Assembly: GCF_023898865.1 (NCBI RefSeq)
Contig: NZ_JAGSOV010000033.1
Coordinates: 34,350 to 98,349 of the forward strand
Length of the DNA: 64,000 bases
Direction of reading: 5' to 3'
Source: Pseudonocardia humida
GTDB taxonomy: Bacteria; Actinomycetota; Actinomycetes; Mycobacteriales; Pseudonocardiaceae
The translations under genes and the position numbers were made by a program. How positions within the stretch are numbered: position 1 is the first letter of the stretch; every line of letters starts with the position of its first letter. Shown piece after piece: positions 41,533-50,457 of this stretch. The notes beneath the pieces are model-generated. The model was given only the letters and a program-made list of their open reading frames with translations. It was not told where the DNA came from and made no database searches.

Positions 41533-44391
41533 GTGCAGAATCACGGTGTGGGGTACGGCGGAGGGCGCAGCGGCACGGCCGACACCGGGGTGACCCAGCG
41601 CGAGGCCGAGGTGCTGGCGGCGGTGGGCGAGCACCTCACCAACGCCGAGATCGCCGCCCGGCTGGTCATCTCCGTGCGCACCGTGGAGAGCCACGTCTCG
41701 GCGCTGCTGCGCAAGCTGGCCGTGGCCGACCGCCGCGCCCTGTCCGAGCTCGCGGCCGAGCGGGCCGCGGCCGGCGCGGCCGCGCCCGCCCCGCCCACCC
41801 GGCCCGCCGCACCGCTGCCCTCGGCGCTGACGCCGTTCGTCGGCCGCGCCGCGGAGCGGGCCGAGCTGGCCGGGCTCCTGGTCGGCGCGCTCGACGGGCA
41901 GCGGCTGGTGTCCGCGGTCGGTCCGGGCGGGGTCGGCAAGACCCGCCTCGCCCTGGCCGTGGCCGCCGACCTGTCCGACCGGGTCGTCGACGGCGTCTGG
42001 TACGTCGACCTGGTCCCCGTCACCGACCCGGCCATGCTCGCGCCCACGGTGGCCGCGGCGCTGGGCCTGGGCGAGCAGCCCGGCCGCACCGCCGACGACA
42101 CCCTGCTGGAGTGGGTCGCCGACCGGCGCGCCGTGCTCGTGCTCGACAACTGCGAGCACCTGCTCGACCCGGTCGCGCTGCTGGTCGAGCGGCTGCTCGC
42201 GGCCGGGCCCGAGCTCGTCGTGCTGACCACCAGCCGGGCCCGGCTGATGCTGCCGTTCGAACGGGTCTTCCCGGTGGCCGGGCTGGCGGTGCCCGACGGT
42301 GGCGGCGACGGTGGCGACGCCGTCGCGCTGTTCGAGCAGCGCGCCGCGGCCGCGGGATCCCGCCCCGACGCCGCCGACCGCGCCCGCGTCCGGCGGATCT
42401 GCGCCGGCCTGGACGGGGTGCCGCTGGCCATCGAGCTGGCCGCCGCCCGGCTGCCCGCCCTGGGGCTCGACGGGCTGGAGGCGGGCCTGGCCGACCGGCT
42501 CGACCTGCTGGCCGGCGCCCGCCGCGCCGACGAGCGGCACCGGTCGCTGCGCGCCACGCTCGACTGGAGCTGCGCGCTGCTGCCCGGGTCGGCCCGGGCG
42601 GTGCTGCGCCGGGTGTCGGTCTTCGCCGGGCCGTTCCCCGCGGCCGACGCCGCGGCCGTGGCCGGCTGGGCGCCGGTGCGCCCCCGGGAGGTCGGCGCGC
42701 AGCTGGCGGTGCTGGCCGAGCACAGCCTGCTGGTGCCCGTCCCGGGACCGGACGGCACCCGCTACCGCACGCTGGAGACCGTGCGCCAGTACGGCGCCGA
42801 GCTGCTCGACGACGCGGGCGAGACCGACGACACCCGGCTGCGCCACCTGGACCGGGTCGCCGCGACGGGCCGGGCGCTGCTGGCCGGGGCCGACGCGGAC
42901 GCCGGGCCCGGCGGGGGTGGCCGGCGGGTCGGCTTCGACCACCTGGCCGACGAGCTGCGCGCGGCCGTGGGCTGGGCCGCGACCGTGCCCGCCCACCGCG
43001 GCGCCGCGCACGACACGGCGGTGCTGCTCGGCGCGCTGTGCCTGCGCCGGGGCCGGCAGGCCGAGGCGCAGCGGCGCTTCGAGCTCGCGGCCGAGCTCGC
43101 CGAGGACGACGCGGGGGTCGCCGCCGCGCTGGGCCGGGCCGCGGCGGTGGCCTCGGCCCGGCTCGCCGGCGACGACGCCCTGCGGCTGCTGGCGGCCGCG
43201 GCCGAGGCGTCGCTGCTGGCCTGCCGGCCCACCACGGCCGCCTACCAGCTGGCGGTGCTCGCCGAGCTGGTCAACCGCGGCCCGGGCATCATCGCCCGCC
43301 CGCCCGACCCGGACACCGCCGCCCGCCTGATCGAGCGGGCCGGGCGCCTCGCGGGCACCGACCCGGCGGCGCTGGCCCGGATCGCCACGGCGCAGGCCTT
43401 CGAGCTGTCCGAGATCTCGCCCGAGGGCGTCGCGGCCAGCGAGCGGGCGCTGCGGCTGGCCCGCGAGGCGGGCGACCTGGTGGCCGAGAGCGCCGCGCTC
43501 GACCGCGCCATCACCATCGAGCTCTCCCGGGGCAGCCCCCGGGGCGCGCTGGCCACCGCCGAGCGGCGCATCGCGCTGCTGCGCGGGCTCCCGGTGGACG
43601 CCGATCCGGGCTTCGAGGTGGCCGACGCGCACGTCATGGCCACCGAGTCGGCGATCGCGGCCGGTCGGCTGGAGCAGGCCCGCCGCTACGCCGACGCCGT
43701 CGCGGCGCTGCCGCAGTTCCGCGAGACCGGGCACGTGGCGCCGGCCCGGCTGATCATCGTGTCGTTCCTGCAGGGCGACTGGGACCGCACCCTCGTGGAG
43801 GCCGAGCGCTTCCGGGAGAGCTGGGTGCGCGCGGGCCGGCCCCGGGTGCCGACGCTGCGGCGCACCGCGCACTCCGTGGCCACCCTGCACGGCCTGCGCG
43901 GCGAGGAGGCCGAGCGCGCCGAGTGGCTGGCGGTGTTCGACGCGCTGGTCTCGGCCCAGTGGCCCGAGCACGACCGGCACCCCAGCGCCTGCTTCGACGC
44001 GCTGCTGCTGCTGCACCGCGGGCGGCCCGACGAGGCCGTGCGCCGGATGCTGTTCCCGCCCGGCGATCTGGTGCGCTGGTACGACGCCATCTGGCGGCCC
44101 TGGTACGCGGCGATGTGGGCGGAGGCGGGCGTGCTGGCCGGGCTGCACGACGCCGCCGAGCGCGTCGCGGCGGCCCGCGCCTCGGTCTCCGGGAACCCCA
44201 TCGCCACCGCACTGGTCGAGCGGGCCGCCGCCCTGCTCGACGGCGACACCGCCGGGGTGCTCGCCGCCGCGGCGGCGCTGGGCGCCGCTGGCGACCGGCT
44301 GCAGTCCGCGCGCAGCCTGGTGCTGGCCGGCGGGCCGCACCGCGACCGCGGCGCCGCGGCCCTGGCCGAGCTCCGCGTCCGCATGCCCTGA
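41533..44391 (+). CDS. Large LuxR-family ATPase regulator with N-terminal helix-turn-helix
   Basis: 952 residues from a GTG. The LuxR DNA-binding domain is at the N-terminus (about 17-75: 'VTQREAEVLAAVGEHLTNAEIAARLVISVRTVESHVSALLRKL'). An STAND-type NTPase follows: 'FVGRAAERAELAGLL', Walker A 'GPGGVGKTRLAL', Walker B 'RRAVLVLDNCEHLLD', 'LTTSRARL' sensor, and 'GLDGVPLAIELAAARL'. The C-terminal ~500 residues are helical TPR-like repeats. In the common LAL/MalT layout the LuxR domain is C-terminal, so this is the reversed order. It probably integrates a small-molecule signal. The target is unknown; the small downstream gene and flanking genes are candidates. Confidence 0.88.
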   Translation: MQNHGVGYGGGRSGTADTGVTQREAEVLAAVGEHLTNAEIAARLVISVRTVESHVSALLRKLAVADRRALSELAAERAAAGAAAPAPPTRPAAPLPSALTPFVGRAAERAELAGLLVGALDGQRLVSAVGPGGVGKTRLALAVAADLSDRVVDGVWYVDLVPVTDPAMLAPTVAAALGLGEQPGRTADDTLLEWVADRRAVLVLDNCEHLLDPVALLVERLLAAGPELVVLTTSRARLMLPFERVFPVAGLAVPDGGGDGGDAVALFEQRAAAAGSRPDAADRARVRRICAGLDGVPLAIELAAARLPALGLDGLEAGLADRLDLLAGARRADERHRSLRATLDWSCALLPGSARAVLRRVSVFAGPFPAADAAAVAGWAPVRPREVGAQLAVLAEHSLLVPVPGPDGTRYRTLETVRQYGAELLDDAGETDDTRLRHLDRVAATGRALLAGADADAGPGGGGRRVGFDHLADELRAAVGWAATVPAHRGAAHDTAVLLGALCLRRGRQAEAQRRFELAAELAEDDAGVAAALGRAAAVASARLAGDDALRLLAAAAEASLLACRPTTAAYQLAVLAELVNRGPGIIARPPDPDTAARLIERAGRLAGTDPAALARIATAQAFELSEISPEGVAASERALRLAREAGDLVAESAALDRAITIELSRGSPRGALATAERRIALLRGLPVDADPGFEVADAHVMATESAIAAGRLEQARRYADAVAALPQFRETGHVAPARLIIVSFLQGDWDRTLVEAERFRESWVRAGRPRVPTLRRTAHSVATLHGLRGEEAERAEWLAVFDALVSAQWPEHDRHPSACFDALLLLHRGRPDEAVRRMLFPPGDLVRWYDAIWRPWYAAMWAEAGVLAGLHDAAERVAAARASVSGNPIATALVERAAALLDGDTAGVLAAAAALGAAGDRLQSARSLVLAGGPHRDRGAAALAELRVRMP

Positions 44392-44531
44392 CCTGCGCGT
44401 CCGTGCCACCACGCAGACGGGCACGGAGGAAGATCCGTGCCCGGATCCGTGGTCGGCACCGATGTCGCGCGGCCCCCCGAGGACGAGGGTGGAACCCGAC
44501 GGACCCACCCGACACCGAGGACGTGCCGACG

Positions 44532-44723
44532 ATGATGATCCACAGCTTCGTGACCGCCGACCTGGCCGCCGAGCGCACCCGGACCCTGCGCGCCGAGGCC
44601 GACGCCCACCGCCTGGCCCGGGCGGCCCTGCGGGGACGCGCCGCAGCGGGTGCCGCTGAGGGCACCGAGCACCCGCGGCGCTGGACCAGGCCGTGGGGCC
44701 GCCCCGACGTCCGCCCGGCCTGA
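44532..44723 (+). CDS. Small basic helical protein
   Basis: 63 residues: 'MMIHSFVTADLAAERTRTLR', then 'RLARAALRGRA' and a Pro/Trp-rich tail. The ATG at 44532 has GAGGA about 10 bases upstream; a GTG at 44523 is an alternative. The amphipathic helix with 'AAERTRTLRAEADAHRLARAA' resembles unnamed small proteins that occur beside LuxR-type genes in actinobacteria. A perfect terminator follows 7 bases after the stop. Function unknown. Confidence 0.6.
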   Translation: MMIHSFVTADLAAERTRTLRAEADAHRLARAALRGRAAAGAAEGTEHPRRWTRPWGRPDVRPA

Positions 44724-44730
44724 CCACCCG

Positions 44731-44759
44731 GCCCCGGTGCGCGGAGGGTGCACCGGGGC
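44731..44759. terminator. Perfect 10-bp hairpin terminator between convergent genes
   Basis: GCCCCGGTGC, nine-base loop, GCACCGGGGC. It lies between the small-protein stop (44723) and the stop of the convergent SDR gene (44781), so it can serve both. No T-tract. Confidence 0.78.
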
Positions 44760-44780
44760 GGGGTGGCAGGCCGGGCGGTG

Positions 44781-45560
44781 TCAGAGGACCCCGGGGAAGG
44801 AGCCGCCGTCGATGAGCAGGCTCTGCCCGGTGATGAACCCCGCCTGCGCGGAGCAGAGGAACGCGCACGCCGCACCGAACTCGGCGGGCTCGCCGAAGCG
44901 GCGGGCGGGGATGCGGGCCCGGGCGCGCTCGGCGGCCTCCTCGATCGACACGCCCTGCTCGCGGGCCCCGCGGGCCTGGGCCGAGCGCAGCCGGTCGGTG
45001 TCGAAGGCGCCCGGCAGCAGGAAGTTGATCGTGACGTTGGCGTGCGCGACCGAGCGGGCCACGCCGGCCAGGAAGCCGGTCAGCCCGGCCCGGGCGCCGC
45101 TGGACAGGTCCAGGCCCGCGATGGGGCTCTTCACCGAGCCCGAGGTGATGTTGACGATCCGGCCGAAGCGGCGCTCGACCATGCCGTCCACCACGCCCTG
45201 CACGAGCCGGATCGGCGTGGCCATGTTGGCCGTGACGCCGGCCATCAGGGCGTCGTGGTCGATCTCGCGGAAGTCGCGCAGCGGCGGGCCGCCGTTGTTG
45301 TTGACCAGGATGTCGACCTGCTCGACCGCCCCCAGCAGGCGGTCCTGGCCCTCGGGGGTGTCCAGGTCGGCCGCCACCGGCACGGTCCGCGCCCCCGTCG
45401 CGGCCGCGATCTCCGCGGCGACCTCGTCGACGGTCGCCGCGGTGCGCCCGTTCACCACGACCGTGCAGCCGGCCCGGGCCAGCTCGGTGGCGCAGGCGCG
45501 CCCCAGGCCGCGGGTCGAGGCGCACACCACGGCCGTGCGGCCGGTCAGTCCGAGATCCAC
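44781..45560 (-). CDS. Short-chain dehydrogenase/reductase lacking the YxxxK motif
   Basis: 259 residues from an ATG. The Rossmann start 'AVVCASTRGLGRACATELARAG' replaces the usual T-G-x-x-x-G-x-G with A-S-x-R-G-L-G. 'VDILVNNNGGPPLRDF' is the N-N-x-G variant. 'GRIVNITSGSVKSPIAGLDLSSGARAGLTGF' follows, where the catalytic Tyr and Lys of Y-x-x-x-K are replaced by a Leu-Ser-Ser-Gly-Ala-Arg sequence. The end 'FLCSAQAGFITGQSLLIDGGSF' is standard. A coherent SDR subfamily with this change exists as I recall it, so this is probably a family trait. Either an alternative mechanism or a non-redox role is possible. It is convergent with the small-protein gene. Confidence 0.85.
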   Translation of the reverse strand: MDLGLTGRTAVVCASTRGLGRACATELARAGCTVVVNGRTAATVDEVAAEIAAATGARTVPVAADLDTPEGQDRLLGAVEQVDILVNNNGGPPLRDFREIDHDALMAGVTANMATPIRLVQGVVDGMVERRFGRIVNITSGSVKSPIAGLDLSSGARAGLTGFLAGVARSVAHANVTINFLLPGAFDTDRLRSAQARGAREQGVSIEEAAERARARIPARRFGEPAEFGAACAFLCSAQAGFITGQSLLIDGGSFPGVL

Positions 45561-45613
45561 CCGCCCTTCCTAGTTCGCCGCGGGCGCCGTGTCGAGGGTG
45601 CGGGTCGGGCGGC

Positions 45614-46648
45614 TCAACCGCCGGGCGCGTCGATCACGACCTTGACCCGCCCCGGCGCGGGCACCATGGCCCTCTCGTAGGCCCGCTGGGCCTCGTCGAA
45701 GGCGAAGGTGTGGGTCACGTAGTGCTCGGCCAGCGCGGGGTGCTCGGCGAGGTAGGCGTCGGCCATCTCCAGCGCCACCCGGCGCGCGCTGGTGGCGCCC
45801 GCGGTGAGGGTGGCCGACTTGCGCAGGAACTCGGCCAGCGGGAACGGGTAGACCGGGTCGTCGGGGATCCCGAAGCAGTAGACCTGCCCGCCGATGCCCA
45901 CCGCGTGCACGGCCGCGGTGAACGTCGAGATCTGGTGGCCCACCGCCTCCACGACCACCGTGGGCTGGTCGCGGCCGGCCGCCACCTGGGCGGCCCAGTC
46001 CAGCGCCCCGGCGTGCACCGGCTCGTCGACGCCGTAGCGTCCGGCGAGGTCGGCGCGGTCGACCAGGTCGACGCCGGTCACGTGGGCGGCGCCGCGGGCC
46101 TTCATGACGTGGCTGAACAGCAGCCCGGTCGAGCCCTGCCCGATCACCGCCACCCTGGCCCCGGCGACGCGCGGCACGCGTTCGAGCGCGTCGAGCACGC
46201 AGGCCAGCGGCTGCAGCATCACCGCCGTGGTCGGCGGCAGGGCGGGGTCGTACTCGTGCACGTCGAGACCGCGGGTGACCACCCGCTCGGCGAGCCCGTC
46301 GAAGCGGGAGGCCCAGCCGACCACCCGGCTGCCCGGGCGCACCCGCGCGTCGCGGGAGGCCAGCACCTCGCCGACGACCTCGTGCAGCGAGCCGCCGGGC
46401 ACCGGGGCGGGGTGGCCGGTGACCGGTCCGGTGCCGCGGAAGGCCGGCAGGTCGCTGCCGCAGATGCCGCCGGCCAGCACGCGCAGCAGGACCTCGCCGT
46501 CGGCGAGGTCGTCGGGACGCGGGGCGGGCGCGTCGACCATCGTCAGGGTCGTCGGGCCGGTCAGCAGCCCGGCCCGCATCGTGGCCGGGGGCCGCGGGGC
46601 GGGCCTCGCGGCGGTGTCGTCGACGGGGGACTGGCTCGGGGTGCTCAC
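45614..46648 (-). CDS. Zinc-binding medium-chain dehydrogenase, atypical
   Basis: 344 residues from an ATG; an internal ATG at residue 24 is an alternative. The catalytic domain has 'LRVLAGGICGSDLPAFRGTG' (zinc Cys) and 'GGSLHEVVGEVLAS', where the usual G-H-E is shifted to L-H-E. The four-cysteine structural-zinc lobe is absent. The Rossmann part is 'VAVIGQGSTGLLFSHVMKARGAAHVTGVDLVDRADLA', with Asp ending the second strand (NAD type). It shares strand and close spacing (53 bases) with the SDR gene downstream, so the two oxidoreductases may act in one pathway. A carbohydrate or threonine-type substrate is possible but not shown. Confidence 0.83.
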   Translation of the reverse strand: MSTPSQSPVDDTAARPAPRPPATMRAGLLTGPTTLTMVDAPAPRPDDLADGEVLLRVLAGGICGSDLPAFRGTGPVTGHPAPVPGGSLHEVVGEVLASRDARVRPGSRVVGWASRFDGLAERVVTRGLDVHEYDPALPPTTAVMLQPLACVLDALERVPRVAGARVAVIGQGSTGLLFSHVMKARGAAHVTGVDLVDRADLAGRYGVDEPVHAGALDWAAQVAAGRDQPTVVVEAVGHQISTFTAAVHAVGIGGQVYCFGIPDDPVYPFPLAEFLRKSATLTAGATSARRVALEMADAYLAEHPALAEHYVTHTFAFDEAQRAYERAMVPAPGRVKVVIDAPGG

Positions 46649-46830
46649 GGCGTGCGGACCTCCACGCCGTCCGACAGTAACCGCTGGAGGCGCCGCGGAG
46701 CAGGGGCGAGCGGCCCGCGGGAACGATCGCGTCGCGGGATCGGGGAGGGATGCGACACCGGCGGGTTGACTCCGACGCCCTCGACGGCGTCCGCTGGGGG
46801 AGATCAGCGGCGCGACGGGCGGAGGACGAC

Positions 46831-48504
46831 GTGGGGCGGGCGGGCGTGGAGCGGATCGGGACGGCGGGGGCGGCCGGGGCGGACGCGGGGGCCACCGGCA
46901 CCCGCACCGGCGGGGAGGCCGTGGTCGACGCGCTGGTGGCGCTGGGGGTGCGGCACGTCTTCGGCATCCCGAGCGTGCACAACCTGCCCGTCTTCGCGGC
47001 GCTCAGCGCCCACCGCGACATCAGCGCGGTCGGCGTGCGCCACGAGCAGGCGGCCGCGCACGCCGCCGACGGGTACGCCCGCGCCACCGGGCACCTGGGC
47101 GTCTGCCTGACCAGCACCGGCCCCGGCGCGGCCAACGCGGTCCCCGGGCTGGCCGAGGCGGCGTTCGCGTCCTCGCCGGTGCTCATGATCACCGGGCAGG
47201 TGGAGACCCGCGACCTGGGCCGGGGCCGCGGCGCGCTGCACGAGGCCGACGGCCAGCTGGCCATGCTGCGCACGGTCGTGCGCAGGGCCGAGACGGTGCG
47301 CCGCGTGCAGGACGTGGAGCGCACGGTGCTCGACGTCGCGCTGGACGTGCTCACCGGTCGACCGCAGCCGGGGGCGGTGGAGGTGCCGATCGACCTGCAG
47401 TACGCCCGCACCGCGACCGTCGAACCGCCGCCCAGCGCGCCGCGCCGGTTCGCCCCGCCCGACGACGTGCTCGACCGGGCGGCTGAGCTGCTCGCCGCCG
47501 CGACCCGCCCGCTCATCTGGGCGGGCTCCGGCGCGGTCGGCTCCGGCGCGGAGGTGACCGCGCTGGCCGAACGGCTCGGCGCGCCGGTGCTCACCTCCGG
47601 TGGCGGGCGCGGCGCGATCGGCGAGGACCACCCGCTGTGCGTCGGTGCGCTCACCGACCAACCGCCGGTGCCCGACCTCGTCGCCGACGCCGACGTGGTG
47701 CTGGCCGTGGGCACCCGCTTCCAGGCCGGCCCCACCCGCCGCTGGGCCACCCGCGTCCCCAGGCGCCTGCTGCACCTCGACGTCGACCCGGCGGTGATCG
47801 GGCGCAACTACGAGCCCGAGGTGGCGCTCGTCGGCGACGCGGGCCGCGGCGTCGCCGCCCTGCTCGACCGGCTCGGCGCGGGCGAGGGCCGCGACCCGGG
47901 CTGGGCCGCGCGGGCCGCGGCGGCGCGGGCCGAGGTGCACGCCCGGCTGCGCGAGCGGATGGGCCCCGACCACGTGGCGATCATGGAGGCGATCGGCGAG
48001 CTGCTCCCGGTCAGCGGCAACATCGTCCGCGACGCGACCGTGCCCGCCTACGTCTGGGGCAACCGGCTGCTCCCGGTCCGCCGCCCGCACACCTCGATGC
48101 ACCCCACCTGGGCCGGCATCGGCCCCGGCCTGCCGCTGGCCATCGGGGCCGCGGTCGCGAGCGGGGAGCCGACCGTGCTGATCCAGGGTGACGGCGGGCT
48201 GATGCTCAGCGTGGGCGAGCTGGCCACGCTCGCCCAGCACGGCCTGCCGGTGGTGGTGTGCGTGTTCAACGACCGCGGCTACGGCGTGCTGCGCGGCATC
48301 CAGGACGCGCAGTTCGGCCACCGCACCGACGTCGACCTGACCACCCCGGACTTCACGATGATGGCCGCCGCGGTCGGCATCCCGGCCGCGGCCGTCGACT
48401 CGGCGGCGCGGTTCCGCGAGGAGTTCGCCGCCGCGGTGCGCCGCCCCGGCCCGACGCTGCTCGACGTCGACATGACCGCGCTGCACCCGCTGCGGATGGC
48501 CTAG
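46831..48504 (+). CDS. Acetolactate synthase-like TPP-dependent enzyme
   Basis: 557 residues from the GTG at 46831, chosen because GGAGGA lies 4 bases upstream; a frame to 46750 is open but lacks a site. Three domains are visible. Pyrimidine-binding: 'VFGIPSVHNLPVFAAL' to 'VRHEQAAAHAADGYARATGHLGVCLTSTGPGAANAV' with the activating Glu. A central domain with 'RPLIWAGSGAVGSGAEVTALAERLGAPVLTSGGGRGAI'. TPP-binding: 'VLIQGDGGLMLSVGELATLAQHGLPVVVCVFNDRGYG', the GDG-N motif. Relatives include acetolactate synthase, oxalyl-CoA and benzoylformate decarboxylases. No regulatory subunit is adjacent, so a catabolic decarboxylase or carboligase is likely. Confidence 0.88.
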   Translation: MGRAGVERIGTAGAAGADAGATGTRTGGEAVVDALVALGVRHVFGIPSVHNLPVFAALSAHRDISAVGVRHEQAAAHAADGYARATGHLGVCLTSTGPGAANAVPGLAEAAFASSPVLMITGQVETRDLGRGRGALHEADGQLAMLRTVVRRAETVRRVQDVERTVLDVALDVLTGRPQPGAVEVPIDLQYARTATVEPPPSAPRRFAPPDDVLDRAAELLAAATRPLIWAGSGAVGSGAEVTALAERLGAPVLTSGGGRGAIGEDHPLCVGALTDQPPVPDLVADADVVLAVGTRFQAGPTRRWATRVPRRLLHLDVDPAVIGRNYEPEVALVGDAGRGVAALLDRLGAGEGRDPGWAARAAAARAEVHARLRERMGPDHVAIMEAIGELLPVSGNIVRDATVPAYVWGNRLLPVRRPHTSMHPTWAGIGPGLPLAIGAAVASGEPTVLIQGDGGLMLSVGELATLAQHGLPVVVCVFNDRGYGVLRGIQDAQFGHRTDVDLTTPDFTMMAAAVGIPAAAVDSAARFREEFAAAVRRPGPTLLDVDMTALHPLRMA

Positions 48505-48511
48505 GGATGGT

Positions 48512-48543
48512 GCGCCCGGCCCGGGGTGTCCGCTACCGGGCGC
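48512..48543. terminator. Hairpin between convergent TPP enzyme and phosphotransferase genes
   Basis: GCGCCCGG (48512-48519) pairs with CCGGGCGC (48536-48543) across a 16-base loop. The second arm is within the last codons of the convergent gene. The loop is long, so this is weaker than the other terminators listed. Confidence 0.45.
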
Positions 48544-49456
48544 CCGCCCGGCGCAGGCGCTCGGCGGCCTGCGCCCGCAGCGCGCGGCCGGACACGGGGG
48601 AGTCGCCGTGCAGCGCCTCCCACCGGGCGTTGTGCGCGGCGGGCCACAGGCTCGCCGCCCACGCCACCTCCCGCTCCTGGGCCGTGAACGCGCGCCGGCG
48701 CAGTTCCTGGTAGGCCGCCAGGAACGCCTCGGAGCTCTCGATCGGCGCCAGCGTCGGCGGCCCGGCGCCGGCGAACGACCCGCCGGCCGCGCCCACGAGC
48801 GCCGCCTCCGGCTGCCAGGCCAGGCTGTCCCAGTCGTGCACCACCCACACCCGCCGCCCGCGCCAGCGCAGGTTCTGCGCCTCGAAGTCGGCGTGGCCCA
48901 GCACGCGCGGCAGGTCGGCGGCCAGCAGCCGCCTGCGGGCCCGGCCCGCGGTGTCGACCACGTGGGCGGGCACGGCGCTCTGGTCCCGCTCGTCGAGGAA
49001 CCCGATGCCCGGCCACAGCCCGGGACCGTCGTGGTCCCAGCGCGCCCAGCGCGGGTTGGGCAGCGGCGGCGTCACGCGCACGTCGGCCAGCCCGGCCATC
49101 AGCGCCGCGAACACCTCCGCGTAGCGCACCGCCACGTCCGGCGAGTCCCCGCGCAGCACGTCGCCGCCGGGCCGGAACTCCTCGGCGTGCACGGCCAGCG
49201 CACCGACACCGACCGCGGGCGTGAGCGGGCGGGCGCACGGGAACCCGCGCCCGGCCAGCCGCGCCTGCGCGGCCACGCACGAGGCGGCCCGGCCGTCATC
49301 GGCGCGCGCCTTGACCACGACCTGCGCGCCGTCGGCCAACCGGAGGCCGAACACCGCCGACATCTGCCGCACCGCGAACAGCACGTCGACCGGATCGCCG
49401 CCGAGGTGCTCCCGGCACCAGGGCGCCACCCAGTCCGGCAGGTCGTCCATCGGCAC
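48533..49456 (-). CDS. Aminoglycoside phosphotransferase-family kinase
   Basis: 307 residues from an ATG. Kinase-like landmarks: a nucleotide-lobe Lys in 'GAQVVVKARADDG', the catalytic loop 'VLGHADFEAQNLRW' (H-x-D-x-x-x-x-N) and the metal-binding 'VWVVHDWDSLAWQPEAAL' (D-W-D). These place it in the APH/choline kinase fold. Such genes may phosphorylate antibiotics, sugars or cellular small molecules, and many are of unknown function. It ends on the same strand just downstream of an aaRS-like gene (25-base gap), suggesting one transcript. Confidence 0.85.
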   Translation of the reverse strand: MPMDDLPDWVAPWCREHLGGDPVDVLFAVRQMSAVFGLRLADGAQVVVKARADDGRAASCVAAQARLAGRGFPCARPLTPAVGVGALAVHAEEFRPGGDVLRGDSPDVAVRYAEVFAALMAGLADVRVTPPLPNPRWARWDHDGPGLWPGIGFLDERDQSAVPAHVVDTAGRARRRLLAADLPRVLGHADFEAQNLRWRGRRVWVVHDWDSLAWQPEAALVGAAGGSFAGAGPPTLAPIESSEAFLAAYQELRRRAFTAQEREVAWAASLWPAAHNARWEALHGDSPVSGRALRAQAAERLRRAGAR

Positions 49457-49481
49457 CTGGAGAACTGTGCCACGAAGCCGG

Positions 49482-50414
49482 TCAGGGCCGTCCGACCGGA
49501 TCTCGCGGCTCGCTGAGGGACAGCAGGCGCTCGGTGGAGACGCACGAGGTCACGCAGCGCTCCTTGGCGTCGCCGAGCAGCTTCGCCGTCCAGTCGGTGG
49601 TGCCGCCGTCGCCGAGATCGATCTCCTCGCCGTCGCGGGCCCGCAGGCCGATCGCGGCGTCGTCGTAGTAGCCGGCGCCCTGGGTGCGCGCCGGGTCGGC
49701 CCGCAGCTCGACCACCCGGGCGCTCCCGGCGACGGCGGGGTGGACGGTGTCGGCGAATCGCTCGGCGAGGGCCGACGGGCCGAACCCGGTGAAGGTCAGC
49801 CACGGGCCGAGGTGGGGGACGAACTCGTCGAGCACCCGGGCCCAGAAGCGCAGGTGGTCGGCGAGCATCTCGGCCTGCGCGGTGCCGGAGCCGCGGTCGC
49901 GCGCGCTGGAGACCAGGGCGAAGAGCCGGAAGTGCGCCGACCGGCCCGGCCCGTCGAACCGCTGCGCGCGCAGCACCCGGTGCACGCAGGCCAGGTCGAC
50001 GCGGCCGGTCCGCGGGCCGGACGAGCGGCGCACCGCGGCCTCGACGGCCAGCGCGTTGGTGGGGTCGCTGACGACCTCGCTGCCCCGCACGGTGCTCACG
50101 ACCTGGTTCTGGTCGACGGTGGCCACCGCCGAGCAGGTGCCCAGCGGGGCGACGGGCGAGAGCTCGACGCCGGCGAACCGCCCCGGCAGCAGCTCCCACA
50201 ACCGGGCCTCGAGCCGGGACAGGGCCCGCGGGTCGTGCGCGGACGGCCGGACGAAGCGGTCCTCCCGCCAGCGCCGCACGACCCGCGCCGGGACGACCCG
50301 CCCGGCCCGGGAACGGGCCACGTCCAGCAGCAGGGTCTGCAGGTCGGTCGGGGCGAGGCCGCTGGTCAGCGCCGTGCGCGAGCCGTCGTCCAGTGCCCGC
50401 CACACCCGCTCCAC
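49482..50414 (-). CDS. Class II aminoacyl-tRNA synthetase-like protein of unknown function
   Basis: 310 residues from a GTG or ATG at 50414. The middle segment 'FAGVELSPVAPLGTCSAVATVDQNQVVSTVRGSEVVSDPTNALAVEAAVRR' resembles the core of class II synthetase or HisZ-type paralogues. 'AHFRLFALVSSARDRG' could be a motif-2-like strand. 'GGTTDWTAKLLGDAKERCVTSCVSTERLL' resembles a motif-3 helix with its Arg. No anticodon-binding domain is present, so it would be a stand-alone catalytic core acting on a free amino acid, carrier protein or small molecule. I am not certain of the fold. Its neighbours are two APH-type kinases. Confidence 0.45.
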   Translation of the reverse strand: MERVWRALDDGSRTALTSGLAPTDLQTLLLDVARSRAGRVVPARVVRRWREDRFVRPSAHDPRALSRLEARLWELLPGRFAGVELSPVAPLGTCSAVATVDQNQVVSTVRGSEVVSDPTNALAVEAAVRRSSGPRTGRVDLACVHRVLRAQRFDGPGRSAHFRLFALVSSARDRGSGTAQAEMLADHLRFWARVLDEFVPHLGPWLTFTGFGPSALAERFADTVHPAVAGSARVVELRADPARTQGAGYYDDAAIGLRARDGEEIDLGDGGTTDWTAKLLGDAKERCVTSCVSTERLLSLSEPRDPVGRP

Positions 50415-50457
50415 GCCGTCGAGTCTGGTCCGGTGCGCCGCCGCGCGCAGCGGGTTT

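Noticed and set aside
41506..45525. A 1339-codon minus-strand frame opposite the LuxR regulator
   Set aside because: It lacks any recognisable domain, is Gly/Arg/Gln/Pro-rich as expected of antisense GC-rich DNA, and overlaps several clear genes on both strands.
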